Source: Candidatus Bathyarchaeota archaeon
GTDB lineage: Archaea; Thermoproteota; Bathyarchaeia; TCS64
Length of the DNA: 6,653 nt
Assembly (NCBI GenBank): GCA_013619005.1
Contig: JABXKY010000274.1
Location: forward strand, 1 to 6,653
Direction of reading: 5' to 3'
The notes under the pieces are model-generated. The model saw nothing but the letters and a program-made list of their open reading frames with translations, was not told the origin of the DNA and did not search any database. Positions 1 through 5,515 of the stretch are shown here, piece after piece. The translations under genes and the position numbers were made by a program. Position 1 is the first letter of the stretch. Every line of letters starts with the position of its first letter.

Positions 1-696
1 CAGGTAGGCGGCATACTGGATACCGGGTGCATACATAGTGCCCAGCCTCTTACGGGGGAACACGTTGAACTGTTTGGCCACATCCCATAAAGCAGGGTAA
101 ATCTCCTCACAAGGCTCTGGAACCTCGTATGTGATGCCCCCCCACTTCATCATGTGCAAACTGCTGATGAAAGTCATGGGAACATGGTCCATTATCTTCA
201 TCAATGCCCTGGTCTCGGGCACTGGATCGTTAAGATCAAGAGGCCCGAACCTGTAGGGGAAGCAGCTCTCCGCGGTCAACGTATTGGGTGTCCTATAGTA
301 GTTTAATGTAAAGTTCATGGGGGTATGGGGTCCGAGGTGGAAACCCTCGTTAAGCCTGGCCCCGTCGGGGTCGCTGCACTTGACTATGTACCATGTGTAA
401 TCCAGGTCCTCCCTGAACTGGTCGTCCTGAACCAGGGCTTCAGCGAAGTAGTCAAGGAGGTTACCTCCGAAAGGCTCCTCGCAGTTAGGGAACCCATGTA
501 TCAGTGCGTTGTACTTGCCCTCACCTATCCTCAGGCAGTCAATGGTCTCCCCGTTAGTGGACTCGCCCAGGTCCATGAGCTCCACGAGGTTCGGGTACTC
601 ATTCACCATATCGGCGCTCCTCTGGTGAAGCTCGTCAACGGTCATGTACCGTTTGTAGTGCGGTACGCTATCCAAAACATTTGAAAAATCAGTCAC
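1..696 (-). CDS. M14-type zinc carboxypeptidase-like protein, N-terminal 232 residues (C-terminus beyond left edge)
   Basis: Translation of the minus strand from 696 to base 1 is open throughout. The start region (SVPHYKRYMTVDELH, residues 10-24) followed by YPNLVEL (34-40) and LGESTNGETI (43-52) is the usual opening of M14 metallocarboxypeptidase-like proteins. IHGFPNCEEPFG (66-77) sits at the first zinc-binding motif, DPDGARLNEG (109-118) at the substrate-binding Asn/Arg segment, and SLHMMKWGG (179-187) at the third zinc ligand, His181. The family hydrolyses C-terminal peptide bonds or related amides with one zinc. The first ligand, normally the His of HPNE or HxxE, appears as Asn71, while Glu74 and His181 are kept, so activity is uncertain. 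The GTG at 696 was chosen because the family N-terminus begins there, with an in-frame TAG 21 bases upstream of it; the first ATG (645) would cut family-like sequence. No signal peptide is visible. The gene lies 51 bases downstream of the zinc-ribbon gene on the same strand. The catalytic base Glu would be off the left edge. Confidence 0.85.
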   Translation of the reverse strand, partial: MTDFSNVLDSVPHYKRYMTVDELHQRSADMVNEYPNLVELMDLGESTNGETIDCLRIGEGKYNALIHGFPNCEEPFGGNLLDYFAEALVQDDQFREDLDYTWYIVKCSDPDGARLNEGFHLGPHTPMNFTLNYYRTPNTLTAESCFPYRFGPLDLNDPVPETRALMKIMDHVPMTFISSLHMMKWGGITYEVPEPCEEIYPALWDVAKQFNVFPRKRLGTMYAPGIQYAAYL

Positions 697-717
697 ACGG
701 AAATAACGGGACAGAAG

Positions 718-727
718 CTAATATTGC
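718..727 (-). promoter_or_regulatory. Weak TATA-like element for the M14-like gene
   Basis: On the minus strand this reads GCAATATTAG, centred about 26 bases upstream of the GTG at 696. That is the spacing expected for a leaderless archaeal transcript, and it fits the absence of a Shine-Dalgarno sequence before this start. The match to a TATA box is weak, and the gene may instead be read through from the upstream zinc-ribbon gene. Confidence 0.28.
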
Positions 728-732
728 TTATC

Positions 733-737
733 AAAAA
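733..737 (-). terminator. Possible oligo-T terminator after the zinc-ribbon gene
   Basis: Five consecutive T on the minus strand begin 10 bases after the TAG stop of the zinc-ribbon gene. Archaeal RNA polymerase can terminate at short T runs without a hairpin. Five T is short, so partial read-through into the M14-like gene is possible. Confidence 0.28.
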
Positions 738-747
738 CCGGGAGGGA

Positions 748-906
748 CTACCAATCGTCCTCGAAGCTCTCTTCTTCCCCGTCCTCGTTGCAGTAGGTGC
801 ACACGTTCTCGTCGGGGTCTCCACAGTTGGCACAGTATTTCGCACCACACATCTTACAATTGAAAGTGGTTTCCACTTCTTCTCCGCAAATTGTACATGT
901 AGCCAT
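748..906 (-). CDS. Small eight-cysteine zinc-ribbon protein (52 aa) with acidic tail
   Basis: A complete short gene with four CxxC pairs: C4/C7, C17/C20, C25/C28 and C36/C39. Eight cysteines in this spacing would bind two zinc ions, as in double zinc-ribbon modules of archaeal small proteins. After residue 40 the chain becomes strongly acidic and ends in DDW. There is no membrane segment. The ATG at 906 is supported by GAGGT seven bases upstream and a TATA box further up. Its function is unknown; double ribbons of this size often mediate protein or nucleic-acid contacts, but nothing here identifies a partner. It is the first gene of the minus-strand unit that also includes the M14-like gene, and it is divergent from the nurA side. 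The regular cysteine spacing, dedicated ribosome binding site and promoter make a chance reading frame unlikely. Confidence 0.85.
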   Translation of the reverse strand: MATCTICGEEVETTFNCKMCGAKYCANCGDPDENVCTYCNEDGEEESFEDDW

Positions 907-913
907 TATGCAT

Positions 914-918
914 ACCTC
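914..918 (-). promoter_or_regulatory. Ribosome binding site of the zinc-ribbon gene
   Basis: GAGGT on the minus strand, seven bases before the ATG at 906. It favours that ATG over an out-of-frame ATG lying directly after the GAGGT. Confidence 0.7.
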
Positions 919-960
919 GTTGTAAAAACCACCTTATCCAAGCATGAAATTTCCCTTCCT

Positions 961-970
961 GTATTTAAAG
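961..970 (-). promoter_or_regulatory. TATA box of the zinc-ribbon gene
   Basis: The minus strand reads CTTTAAATAC, a good archaeal TATA box. A start 25 bases downstream would fall near 940, giving a leader of roughly 30 bases that contains the GAGGT site. The repeated 10-mer at 971-980 abuts it on the upstream side, where a TFB recognition element or regulator site would lie. Confidence 0.55.
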
Positions 971-980
971 ATGTTAATTA
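971..980. repeat. Direct repeat copy 1 (ATGTTAATTA)
   Basis: Identical to 1112-1121. This copy abuts the upstream side of the zinc-ribbon TATA box. The core TTAATTA is nearly self-complementary, so it could be read from either strand. A 10-base AT-rich match can occur by chance; the paired placement beside two TTTAAATA elements is what makes it notable. Confidence 0.45.
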
Positions 981-1028
981 CGCCGGGTAAATTATCACAA
1001 GTTAGCTTATTTATTTCATTTTTACTGA

Positions 1029-1040
1029 CGTTAGATAACG
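1029..1040. repeat. Short inverted repeat CGTTA-GA-TAACG
   Basis: Perfect five-base arms around two bases. It lies in the AT-rich divergent region and could be half of a regulator site. It is short enough to be chance. Confidence 0.35.
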
Positions 1041-1059
1041 CCATTAAACAGCCTTGAAA

Positions 1060-1076
1060 TTGCTTTACCAAAGCAA
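1060..1076. repeat. Inverted repeat TTGCTTT-ACC-AAAGCAA
   Basis: Perfect seven-base arms around a three-base centre, 17 bases in all. This size and symmetry suit a dimeric winged-helix or helix-turn-helix operator. It could also form a small hairpin, though the three-base loop is tight. It lies about 90 bases from the zinc-ribbon TATA box and about 50 from the rightward one. Confidence 0.45.
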
Positions 1077-1111
1077 AATTACAGTGAAAAGAATATGCTT
1101 TTTTGATTAAA

Positions 1112-1121
1112 ATGTTAATTA
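1112..1121. repeat. Direct repeat copy 2 (ATGTTAATTA)
   Basis: Identical to 971-980, with similar A/T flanks on its left side. It lies four bases upstream of the rightward TATA-like element at 1126-1135, so both copies border a TTTAAATA box. Confidence 0.45.
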
Positions 1122-1125
1122 TATG

Positions 1126-1135
1126 GTTTAAATAG
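1126..1135 (+). promoter_or_regulatory. Candidate rightward TATA box
   Basis: GTTTAAATAG shares the TTTAAATA core with the zinc-ribbon promoter on the other strand and is preceded by the same 10-mer. A start 25 bases downstream would be near 1156, some 170 bases before the 63-aa gene. That implies either a long leader or a separate small RNA ending at one of the T runs. Confidence 0.4.
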
Positions 1136-1297
1136 AATGACGTAAAGCCGAAGCCCTCACTTAAATAAAGGCCATGATTTGATCGCGGTTTCCCGTTTTT
1201 CTCATGTAAGGCGCCCTCCCTACTCCGTAAACTTGCGAAATATGATGGATAAACCTCCAAGATATCCCCTGCAAGGAGACCCCTCCAAAATCCGACA

Positions 1298-1307
1298 AGT
1301 TTTTACA
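1298..1307 (+). promoter_or_regulatory. Weak TATA-like element before the 63-aa gene
   Basis: AGTTTTTACA lies about 27 bases before the ATG at 1330, the spacing for a leaderless transcript. The gene has no Shine-Dalgarno sequence, which fits. The match to a TATA box is poor. Confidence 0.25.
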
Positions 1308-1329
1308 TCATCCCCCCTCGTTTTTCCAT

Positions 1330-1521
1330 ATGCCAGAAGGACCAAGGCCCGAGTGCATAGGCATGTACGGCTTCGAGCCCGAGTGCGAGGAATGCGACTG
1401 GGCATTACAGTGCAAAAAGATGGACGAGTCCATCGAGTCAGCCGCGACAAGGAAGGGCACTCACGTCAGGCTAACGGGCAAGTACAAGGAAAAGAAGTAC
1501 AAGCCCAAGACAAGCAGGTAG
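1330..1521 (+). CDS. Small four-cysteine protein (63 aa), function unknown, upstream of nurA
   Basis: A short complete gene. Residues 9-28 hold four cysteines, C9, C19, C22 and C28, in the arrangement C-IGMYGFEPE-CxxC-x5-C. That resembles small zinc-binding segments of the form C-x-G-x-Y-x(n)-CxxC-x(5)-C that I associate with uncharacterised archaeal and bacterial proteins; it probably binds one zinc. The second half is strongly basic, rich in Lys and Tyr (KYKEKKYKPK, residues 51-60), which would suit nucleic-acid contact. Codon use (AAG, GAG, AGG) matches the neighbouring real genes. There is no ribosome binding site, and the start is likely leaderless. It ends 79 bases before nurA on the same strand, but a TATA-like element lies between them, so co-transcription is uncertain. 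No function can be assigned. Confidence 0.72.
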   Translation: MPEGPRPECIGMYGFEPECEECDWALQCKKMDESIESAATRKGTHVRLTGKYKEKKYKPKTSR

Positions 1522-1553
1522 CCATTTTCAGCCATCCCCCAGCTCTAGCCATG

Positions 1554-1570
1554 TTCATAAATTCATAAAT
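1554..1570 (+). promoter_or_regulatory. Candidate promoter of the nurA-herA-mre11-rad50 operon
   Basis: An eight-base unit, TTCATAAA, is repeated in tandem at 1554-1561 and 1562-1569. Transcription starting about 25 bases past the second copy would begin near 1590, leaving a leader of around 10 bases before the GTG at 1601. The lack of a Shine-Dalgarno sequence before nurA agrees with a nearly leaderless mRNA. Confidence 0.45.
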
Positions 1571-1600
1571 CACAGGCAGTCAATAGTCTCCATAACATAG

Positions 1601-2770
1601 GTGGAACAGGTCCTGAAGTTCGTAGGCGAGTTCGTGGAGGAGATAAGGAGGAAACAGACAGAGTTCAGCCAGCTCCTTGGGCTCGACGACAGGGCATTAA
1701 AGCTGGAGTCCGAACTCGAGAAAGAGCTTAATCGTAAATGGTGCCCTCTCCCAACATCAAAGCCAAAGTACTCCCACGAGTACGCCATAGACAGCAGCAG
1801 CGCATCCAGGTCGCTATCCAACGGCATAGAGTTCTTCATAACAAGGGCGTTGATGCTGGGTACAGGAAATTTCAGCGAGCCCATGCTCCGATTCGAGATG
1901 ATCAAAGGATCCACTGATTATTCCGCGACCGCCGAGTTCGAGCGGATACAGAGGGACCTCATGGAGATCCAGATAATCACCGAGAACATGGACAAGGTGC
2001 AGGACGATTCCATAGTGCTCATCGACGGAAACCTCTACGGCAGGTACACGCACCTCCTGAACCAGATAAACATCGACAACTGGAGGGACCTGCCACTTGA
2101 GCTCATTAAGGCGATGCAGGACCTGTACCGGATCTGCCAGAGGCGGAGCATCATGCTTGTTGGTGTCTCCAAGTTCAGCAAGACAAGGGTCCTGACAGCG
2201 GCATTGAAAAGGGAGCTCGGGTACGGCGTCAGGGCCCCGGAGTACCTGGATGTGGAGCTCCTTTACAGGTGGAAGCTCGGGGAGACGGGTTACACGAGGC
2301 CACTGATGCTGGGCACTTACGCCATCAAGAACGCCGCCAGCATCACGAAGCCGAGCCAGTACAGGAAAAACAACTTCAGCAGCATTCAAGACCCTGAGAG
2401 ACAGAAATGGGCCACAGACATCATAAGGGAGTTCCCAGGGGCCCCAGCAATAGTCATGTTCCACATGATACCCAAGGCATACGCACAGCCCATGAGGATC
2501 GATATACCCGCCAGCTGCCTCGGGATCACAAGCAAGGTTATGGAGGTAAACCCATTCGAGTTCATAGAGCCCGAGCTGGTGGAGCCCGTAGTTAGCCAGC
2601 TAGTCTCTGATTTCGGGGGCAGGGACGTCTACAACGCCCTGCTATATATCGTGGACAGGGAGGTCAGGCTTGGTGGGAAGGCCGTTGATACCGTTTACAA
2701 GTCGGTTCTTGGAAATGAGATGGGTATCACCCTGGATTATGATAGGAGCTCGAGGAGGTTCACGTTTTGA
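1601..2770 (+). CDS. nurA: NurA 5'-3' nuclease, first gene of the resection operon
   Basis: A 389-residue protein of NurA type. In characterised archaea NurA is a manganese-dependent nuclease dimer that docks on the HerA hexamer and degrades the 5' strand at a break. The first catalytic Asp is in YAIDSSSASR (Asp64). The second acidic motif is VLIDGNLYG (Asp142), and Glu122 in the preceding helix is the likely partner. IMLVGVSKFSKT (184-195) is the conserved central strand-plus-Lys motif, and MRIDIPAS (298-305) a later core strand. The C-terminal motif is odd: families usually end with Tyr-Pro-x-x-Leu followed by a conserved His, but here the segment reads VYNALLYIVDREVRL (343-357), with Asp352 where I would align the His. 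An in-frame TAG directly precedes the GTG, so no longer start exists; the next in-frame ATG (residue 85) would remove the catalytic Asp. The end overlaps herA by one base. Confidence 0.92.
   Translation: MEQVLKFVGEFVEEIRRKQTEFSQLLGLDDRALKLESELEKELNRKWCPLPTSKPKYSHEYAIDSSSASRSLSNGIEFFITRALMLGTGNFSEPMLRFEMIKGSTDYSATAEFERIQRDLMEIQIITENMDKVQDDSIVLIDGNLYGRYTHLLNQINIDNWRDLPLELIKAMQDLYRICQRRSIMLVGVSKFSKTRVLTAALKRELGYGVRAPEYLDVELLYRWKLGETGYTRPLMLGTYAIKNAASITKPSQYRKNNFSSIQDPERQKWATDIIREFPGAPAIVMFHMIPKAYAQPMRIDIPASCLGITSKVMEVNPFEFIEPELVEPVVSQLVSDFGGRDVYNALLYIVDREVRLGGKAVDTVYKSVLGNEMGITLDYDRSSRRFTF
2754..2759 (+). promoter_or_regulatory. Ribosome binding site of herA, inside the nurA end
   Basis: GGAGGT lies 10 bases before the ATG at 2770 and seven before an in-frame TTG at 2767. 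The spacing mildly favours the TTG, while codon preference favours the ATG. The two differ by one residue. Confidence 0.6.
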
Positions 2771-4356
2771 TGAATGAGAAGATAGGATACATAGTTGGAC
2801 AAGCGGAGACAGGTTACTTCGCCTTCGTAAGCGATCTTGAGACATACCCGCCAAGGCACGAGTACCTGCTGGTCAGGGGAGTCAAGGAGAGGAAAGGGGA
2901 CAATTTCATACAAGTGGATGTGCTCGCGCAGGTAAACAGGATCAGTAATAGGTCTGACATCCTCAGCGACACCCTGAGCCTCGAGGAGCTTGAGAGCATC
3001 ATTGGAAAGTACAGCGGGACCACTAAGGTGTTCGGCGAGGCAAAGGTTCTTGGGTATATGGATGATAGGGGAGAGGTCATCATGCCCAGGAGCGCCACAG
3101 TCCCGGGCCAGGAGGTAACCATCGCCCCAAGCGACCTCCTCGAACGCTTCTTCACGAAGAGCGGGGGGAGGGGTATACACATAGGTGGACTGATAACCAG
3201 GGAGGAGGTCAACGTCCAGCTGGACCCCAACGGTTTCAGGAGGCACGTGGCGGTGATAGCCCAGACAGGCGCGGGGAAGAGCTACCTCGTGGGCCTGATC
3301 CTTGAGAAACTACTCCCACTGGGCGCATCAATAATCGTCCTAGACCCGAACAGTGACTACGTCATGATGAAAAAGACGGGAAACGGGCTGCCCAGCAGCA
3401 TAGTTGATGACGTGGCAATCTACAGGCCCCCCGGGATCAAAGGGAGAAGGTACACCGACGAGGACATCGGGGGCGCAGAGTCCTACACCATTGAGTTCAA
3501 CAGGCTCCAGGACACGGAGATATTCGAGGTCGCGGGGATCAACGAGAAATGGGTTCACCTCAGGGGCATCATCACTGATGCATTAAAGTCCCTGGAGGGA
3601 ACATACGGACCGAAACAGCTCATGGAACGCCTGAACTGGATAGCTATAAACGATGAGGACAGGCAGAGGCGGGAGTCCGCGGGGAGGGCAGCCAACTACA
3701 TCAGGCGGCTGACAAACTACAAGGTGTGGGGGACCAACGACATCCCCCTTGAGAACCTGACACTGCCTAAGCATCTGAGCATCATCGACCTAGCGGGGTT
3801 ACAGAGGAACGTGACCCAGTACATAGTACAGAAGACGCTGGCGGATATGTGGCAGCTTGCCGTGACCGGTGGGCTCCAGTTTCCCATATTCGTGGTTCTC
3901 GAGGAGGCCCACAACTTCGCCCCGGGCGATCAGGGCGGCTTCAGCACGGGGATCATCGAGAGGATAGCCGCCGAGGGAAGGAAGTTCGGAATATTCCTGT
4001 TGGTGATAACCCAGAGACCCAACAAGATAAACAGCAACGTCCTCAGCCAGTGCAACAGCCAGATAATCATGAGGCTCACGAACCCAGAGGACATGAGCGC
4101 GGTACGCCGAAGCAGTGAGGGTTTGAGCGAGGATCTGTTCAACGACCTCCCAGGCCTAAATAAGGGGGAGGCGGTAGTCGTGGGAGACCTCACCAAGATA
4201 CCCACTATGGTAAAGATATCAGGAAGGACAACGGGCGAGGGAGGAAGCGATATCGACCTCGACGCGGCCCTCCAGAGGGCCCTTGAGGAGCACAACAGGT
4301 CAAAGAAGATGGCCCCCGAGAAGGCCGAGGTAAAGGAACCAAAGTCAAGGTGGTAA
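2770..4356 (+). CDS. herA: HerA hexameric DNA translocase ATPase
   Basis: 528 residues from the ATG. HerA is a FtsK/HerA-superfamily ring ATPase that pumps DNA into the NurA nuclease during end resection. An N-terminal HAS-barrel, about residues 3-120, forms the NurA/ring interface. The RecA-like core follows: Walker A is AQTGAGKS (164-171, Lys170), Walker B is IFVVLEEAHNF (373-383, with paired Glu), and VITQRP (412-417) is the polar sensor strand. IIMRLTNPEDM (432-442) is the conserved region containing the expected trans-acting arginine. The Walker A begins with Ala where many homologues have Gly, a mild variation that should not harm binding. The tail after about residue 505 is highly charged. 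The length is typical of archaeal HerA. It overlaps nurA by one base (TGATG) and is followed by mre11 after one base, indicating coupled translation. An alternative start is the TTG at 2767. Confidence 0.96.
   Translation: MNEKIGYIVGQAETGYFAFVSDLETYPPRHEYLLVRGVKERKGDNFIQVDVLAQVNRISNRSDILSDTLSLEELESIIGKYSGTTKVFGEAKVLGYMDDRGEVIMPRSATVPGQEVTIAPSDLLERFFTKSGGRGIHIGGLITREEVNVQLDPNGFRRHVAVIAQTGAGKSYLVGLILEKLLPLGASIIVLDPNSDYVMMKKTGNGLPSSIVDDVAIYRPPGIKGRRYTDEDIGGAESYTIEFNRLQDTEIFEVAGINEKWVHLRGIITDALKSLEGTYGPKQLMERLNWIAINDEDRQRRESAGRAANYIRRLTNYKVWGTNDIPLENLTLPKHLSIIDLAGLQRNVTQYIVQKTLADMWQLAVTGGLQFPIFVVLEEAHNFAPGDQGGFSTGIIERIAAEGRKFGIFLLVITQRPNKINSNVLSQCNSQIIMRLTNPEDMSAVRRSSEGLSEDLFNDLPGLNKGEAVVVGDLTKIPTMVKISGRTTGEGGSDIDLDAALQRALEEHNRSKKMAPEKAEVKEPKSRW
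4347..4353 (+). promoter_or_regulatory. Ribosome binding site of mre11, decides the TTG start
   Basis: AAGGTGG ends four bases before the TTG at 4358. It overlaps the last codons of herA and supports initiation at TTG, which is also required to keep the family N-terminus. Confidence 0.6.
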
Positions 4357-4357
4357 A

Positions 4358-5515
4358 TTGGTTAGGATCGTAATCACCGGTGACAGCCATTTAAATTTGT
4401 ACAACCAGAAGCTAGGCTCAAGGCTCGCAAAACGGCGGGCGAGGATAGGAGCAGCTTGGTGGCAGACGATCCAGTACGCCATAGAAAACAAGGCGGACAT
4501 ATACATCCACACCGGGGATCTGTTCGACCAATTATCGCCAAGGAACCCACCAAGAGCCAGGGTGGTTGAGGGGTTCAAGGAGTTAAGTGACGCGGGGGTG
4601 GAGGCTTTTATTTTGGCTGGGAACCACGAGGCCCCATCCAGCGAGATGGACGGGGCTAGCCCACATGCCGTGCTTGCCGAGGCGGGGCTCGCGAAAGTGT
4701 TTGACTTATACACTGACTTCAAACAGTACAATCTCACTGTTGACGGGGTTGATATATCCATAGCAGGTATGAGCTACAACAGGAACCTGAACCCGAGGGA
4801 GGACCCTTTGGAGGACAGGATGATACCCGCTGGAGCGGAGCTCAACATAGCAGTCCTCCATTACAGTATCGAGGGCATCGCGCCGCCCATCTGGGAAGAG
4901 CCTTCAATTAAGCGCTCAAGCATTGAAGCAAACAGCGATATCCAGCTGTACGCCATGGGCCATATCCACCAACACCATGAGACAAAGGTCAACGACAGCC
5001 ACATCCTATACCCCGGCGGCACTGAGAGGTACAATTTTGGGGAGTGTGATAAAGAGACCGGCTTCATAGTGGTTGACTACGACAGTGAACTGGACATCAG
5101 ATATATCCCAACCGAGCCCCAGCCCATGAAACAGGTCAAGCTACATACGAGCCACATGGACCACGGTGACATTAACGGCTCCATAAGTAGTGTAATAGAG
5201 GAGATCTCCCACGAGGACGGCCTCTTCCAACTGGTACTAGAGGGAAGCATTCCATTCCAGCTGTACACCGAGATAGATTTCACGGCAATATACACACTAG
5301 GGGGGTCCCTGAACTTTTACTTCGAGTGCGTTGATACCATCCAGCCAACAGGTGAGGGCTTTGATTTCACCCCCAGCGAGGGTTTGAACCCGAGGAAACG
5401 TCTTGAGGAGACAGCCATGGAGGCTATCTCCAAGAGTCAAGGAGAAGAGCAGAAGATCTGGCAGCAGGCAATGGATTATGCCCTCAACTACTACCTCAAG
5501 GAGAAGGACGGATAA
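4358..5515 (+). CDS. mre11: Mre11 nuclease subunit of the Mre11-Rad50 complex
   Basis: 385 residues, a normal length for archaeal Mre11. It is a two-metal (manganese) calcineurin-like phosphoesterase with single-strand endonuclease and 3'-5' exonuclease activity that, with Rad50, processes double-strand breaks. All metal-site motifs are visible: GDSH (Asp9, His11), HTGDLFD (Asp54), AGNHE (Asn89, His90), LHYS (His168) and GHIHQHH (His202, His204). The capping domain follows from about residue 245, and the C-terminal part (about 345-383) is a helical segment expected to bind the Rad50 coiled-coil base. The third motif has Glu91 where Asp is common. The TTG start at 4358 is set by the family N-terminus (VRIVITGDSH), a close AAGGTGG, and the herA stop one base upstream. 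The stop codon overlaps the rad50 ATG (TAATG). Confidence 0.97.
   Translation: MVRIVITGDSHLNLYNQKLGSRLAKRRARIGAAWWQTIQYAIENKADIYIHTGDLFDQLSPRNPPRARVVEGFKELSDAGVEAFILAGNHEAPSSEMDGASPHAVLAEAGLAKVFDLYTDFKQYNLTVDGVDISIAGMSYNRNLNPREDPLEDRMIPAGAELNIAVLHYSIEGIAPPIWEEPSIKRSSIEANSDIQLYAMGHIHQHHETKVNDSHILYPGGTERYNFGECDKETGFIVVDYDSELDIRYIPTEPQPMKQVKLHTSHMDHGDINGSISSVIEEISHEDGLFQLVLEGSIPFQLYTEIDFTAIYTLGGSLNFYFECVDTIQPTGEGFDFTPSEGLNPRKRLEETAMEAISKSQGEEQKIWQQAMDYALNYYLKEKDG

Larger units (their letters stand above)
971..1329. other. Divergent intergenic region, AT-rich core
   Basis: About 360 bases between the divergent zinc-ribbon and 63-aa genes. I see no convincing protein gene. The stretch from about 990 to 1140 is strongly AT-rich; 1141-1329 returns to a more gene-like composition. 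It holds a 10-mer repeated at 971-980 and 1112-1121, inverted repeats at 1029-1040 and 1060-1076, a + strand TATA-like box at 1126-1135, a second TTAAATAAA at 1161-1169, and T runs at 1196-1200, 1300-1304 and 1321-1325. A 108-codon minus-strand reading frame crosses it, but it resembles no family and lacks a ribosome binding site. Confidence 0.6.

Noticed and set aside
325..684. Plus-strand reading frame of 119 codons
   Set aside because: It is the antisense shadow of the M14-like gene, whose minus-strand translation matches a known family.
934..1260. Minus-strand reading frame of 108 codons across the intergenic region
   Set aside because: No recognisable motif and no ribosome binding site; it spans the strongly AT-rich core and runs over the zinc-ribbon promoter. 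Base use is unlike the real genes nearby. A decayed gene cannot be excluded.
1520..1553. Three copies of AGCCAT between the 63-aa gene and nurA
   Set aside because: Six-base copies at irregular spacing (10 and 17 bases) are within chance, and no known element is formed.
1179..1568. Plus-strand reading frame of 129 codons overlapping the 63-aa gene
   Set aside because: It overlaps the better-supported 63-aa frame out of register, and its Arg-rich translation is a frame-shifted reading of that gene.
1814..2464. Minus-strand reading frame of 216 codons opposite nurA
   Set aside because: It is antisense to a clearly assigned gene and is explained by the codon bias of nurA.
3236..3295. HerA Walker A starting with Ala rather than Gly as a functional defect
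   Set aside because: The essential Gly-x-Gly-Lys-Ser core is intact, and first-position variation is tolerated in this superfamily.
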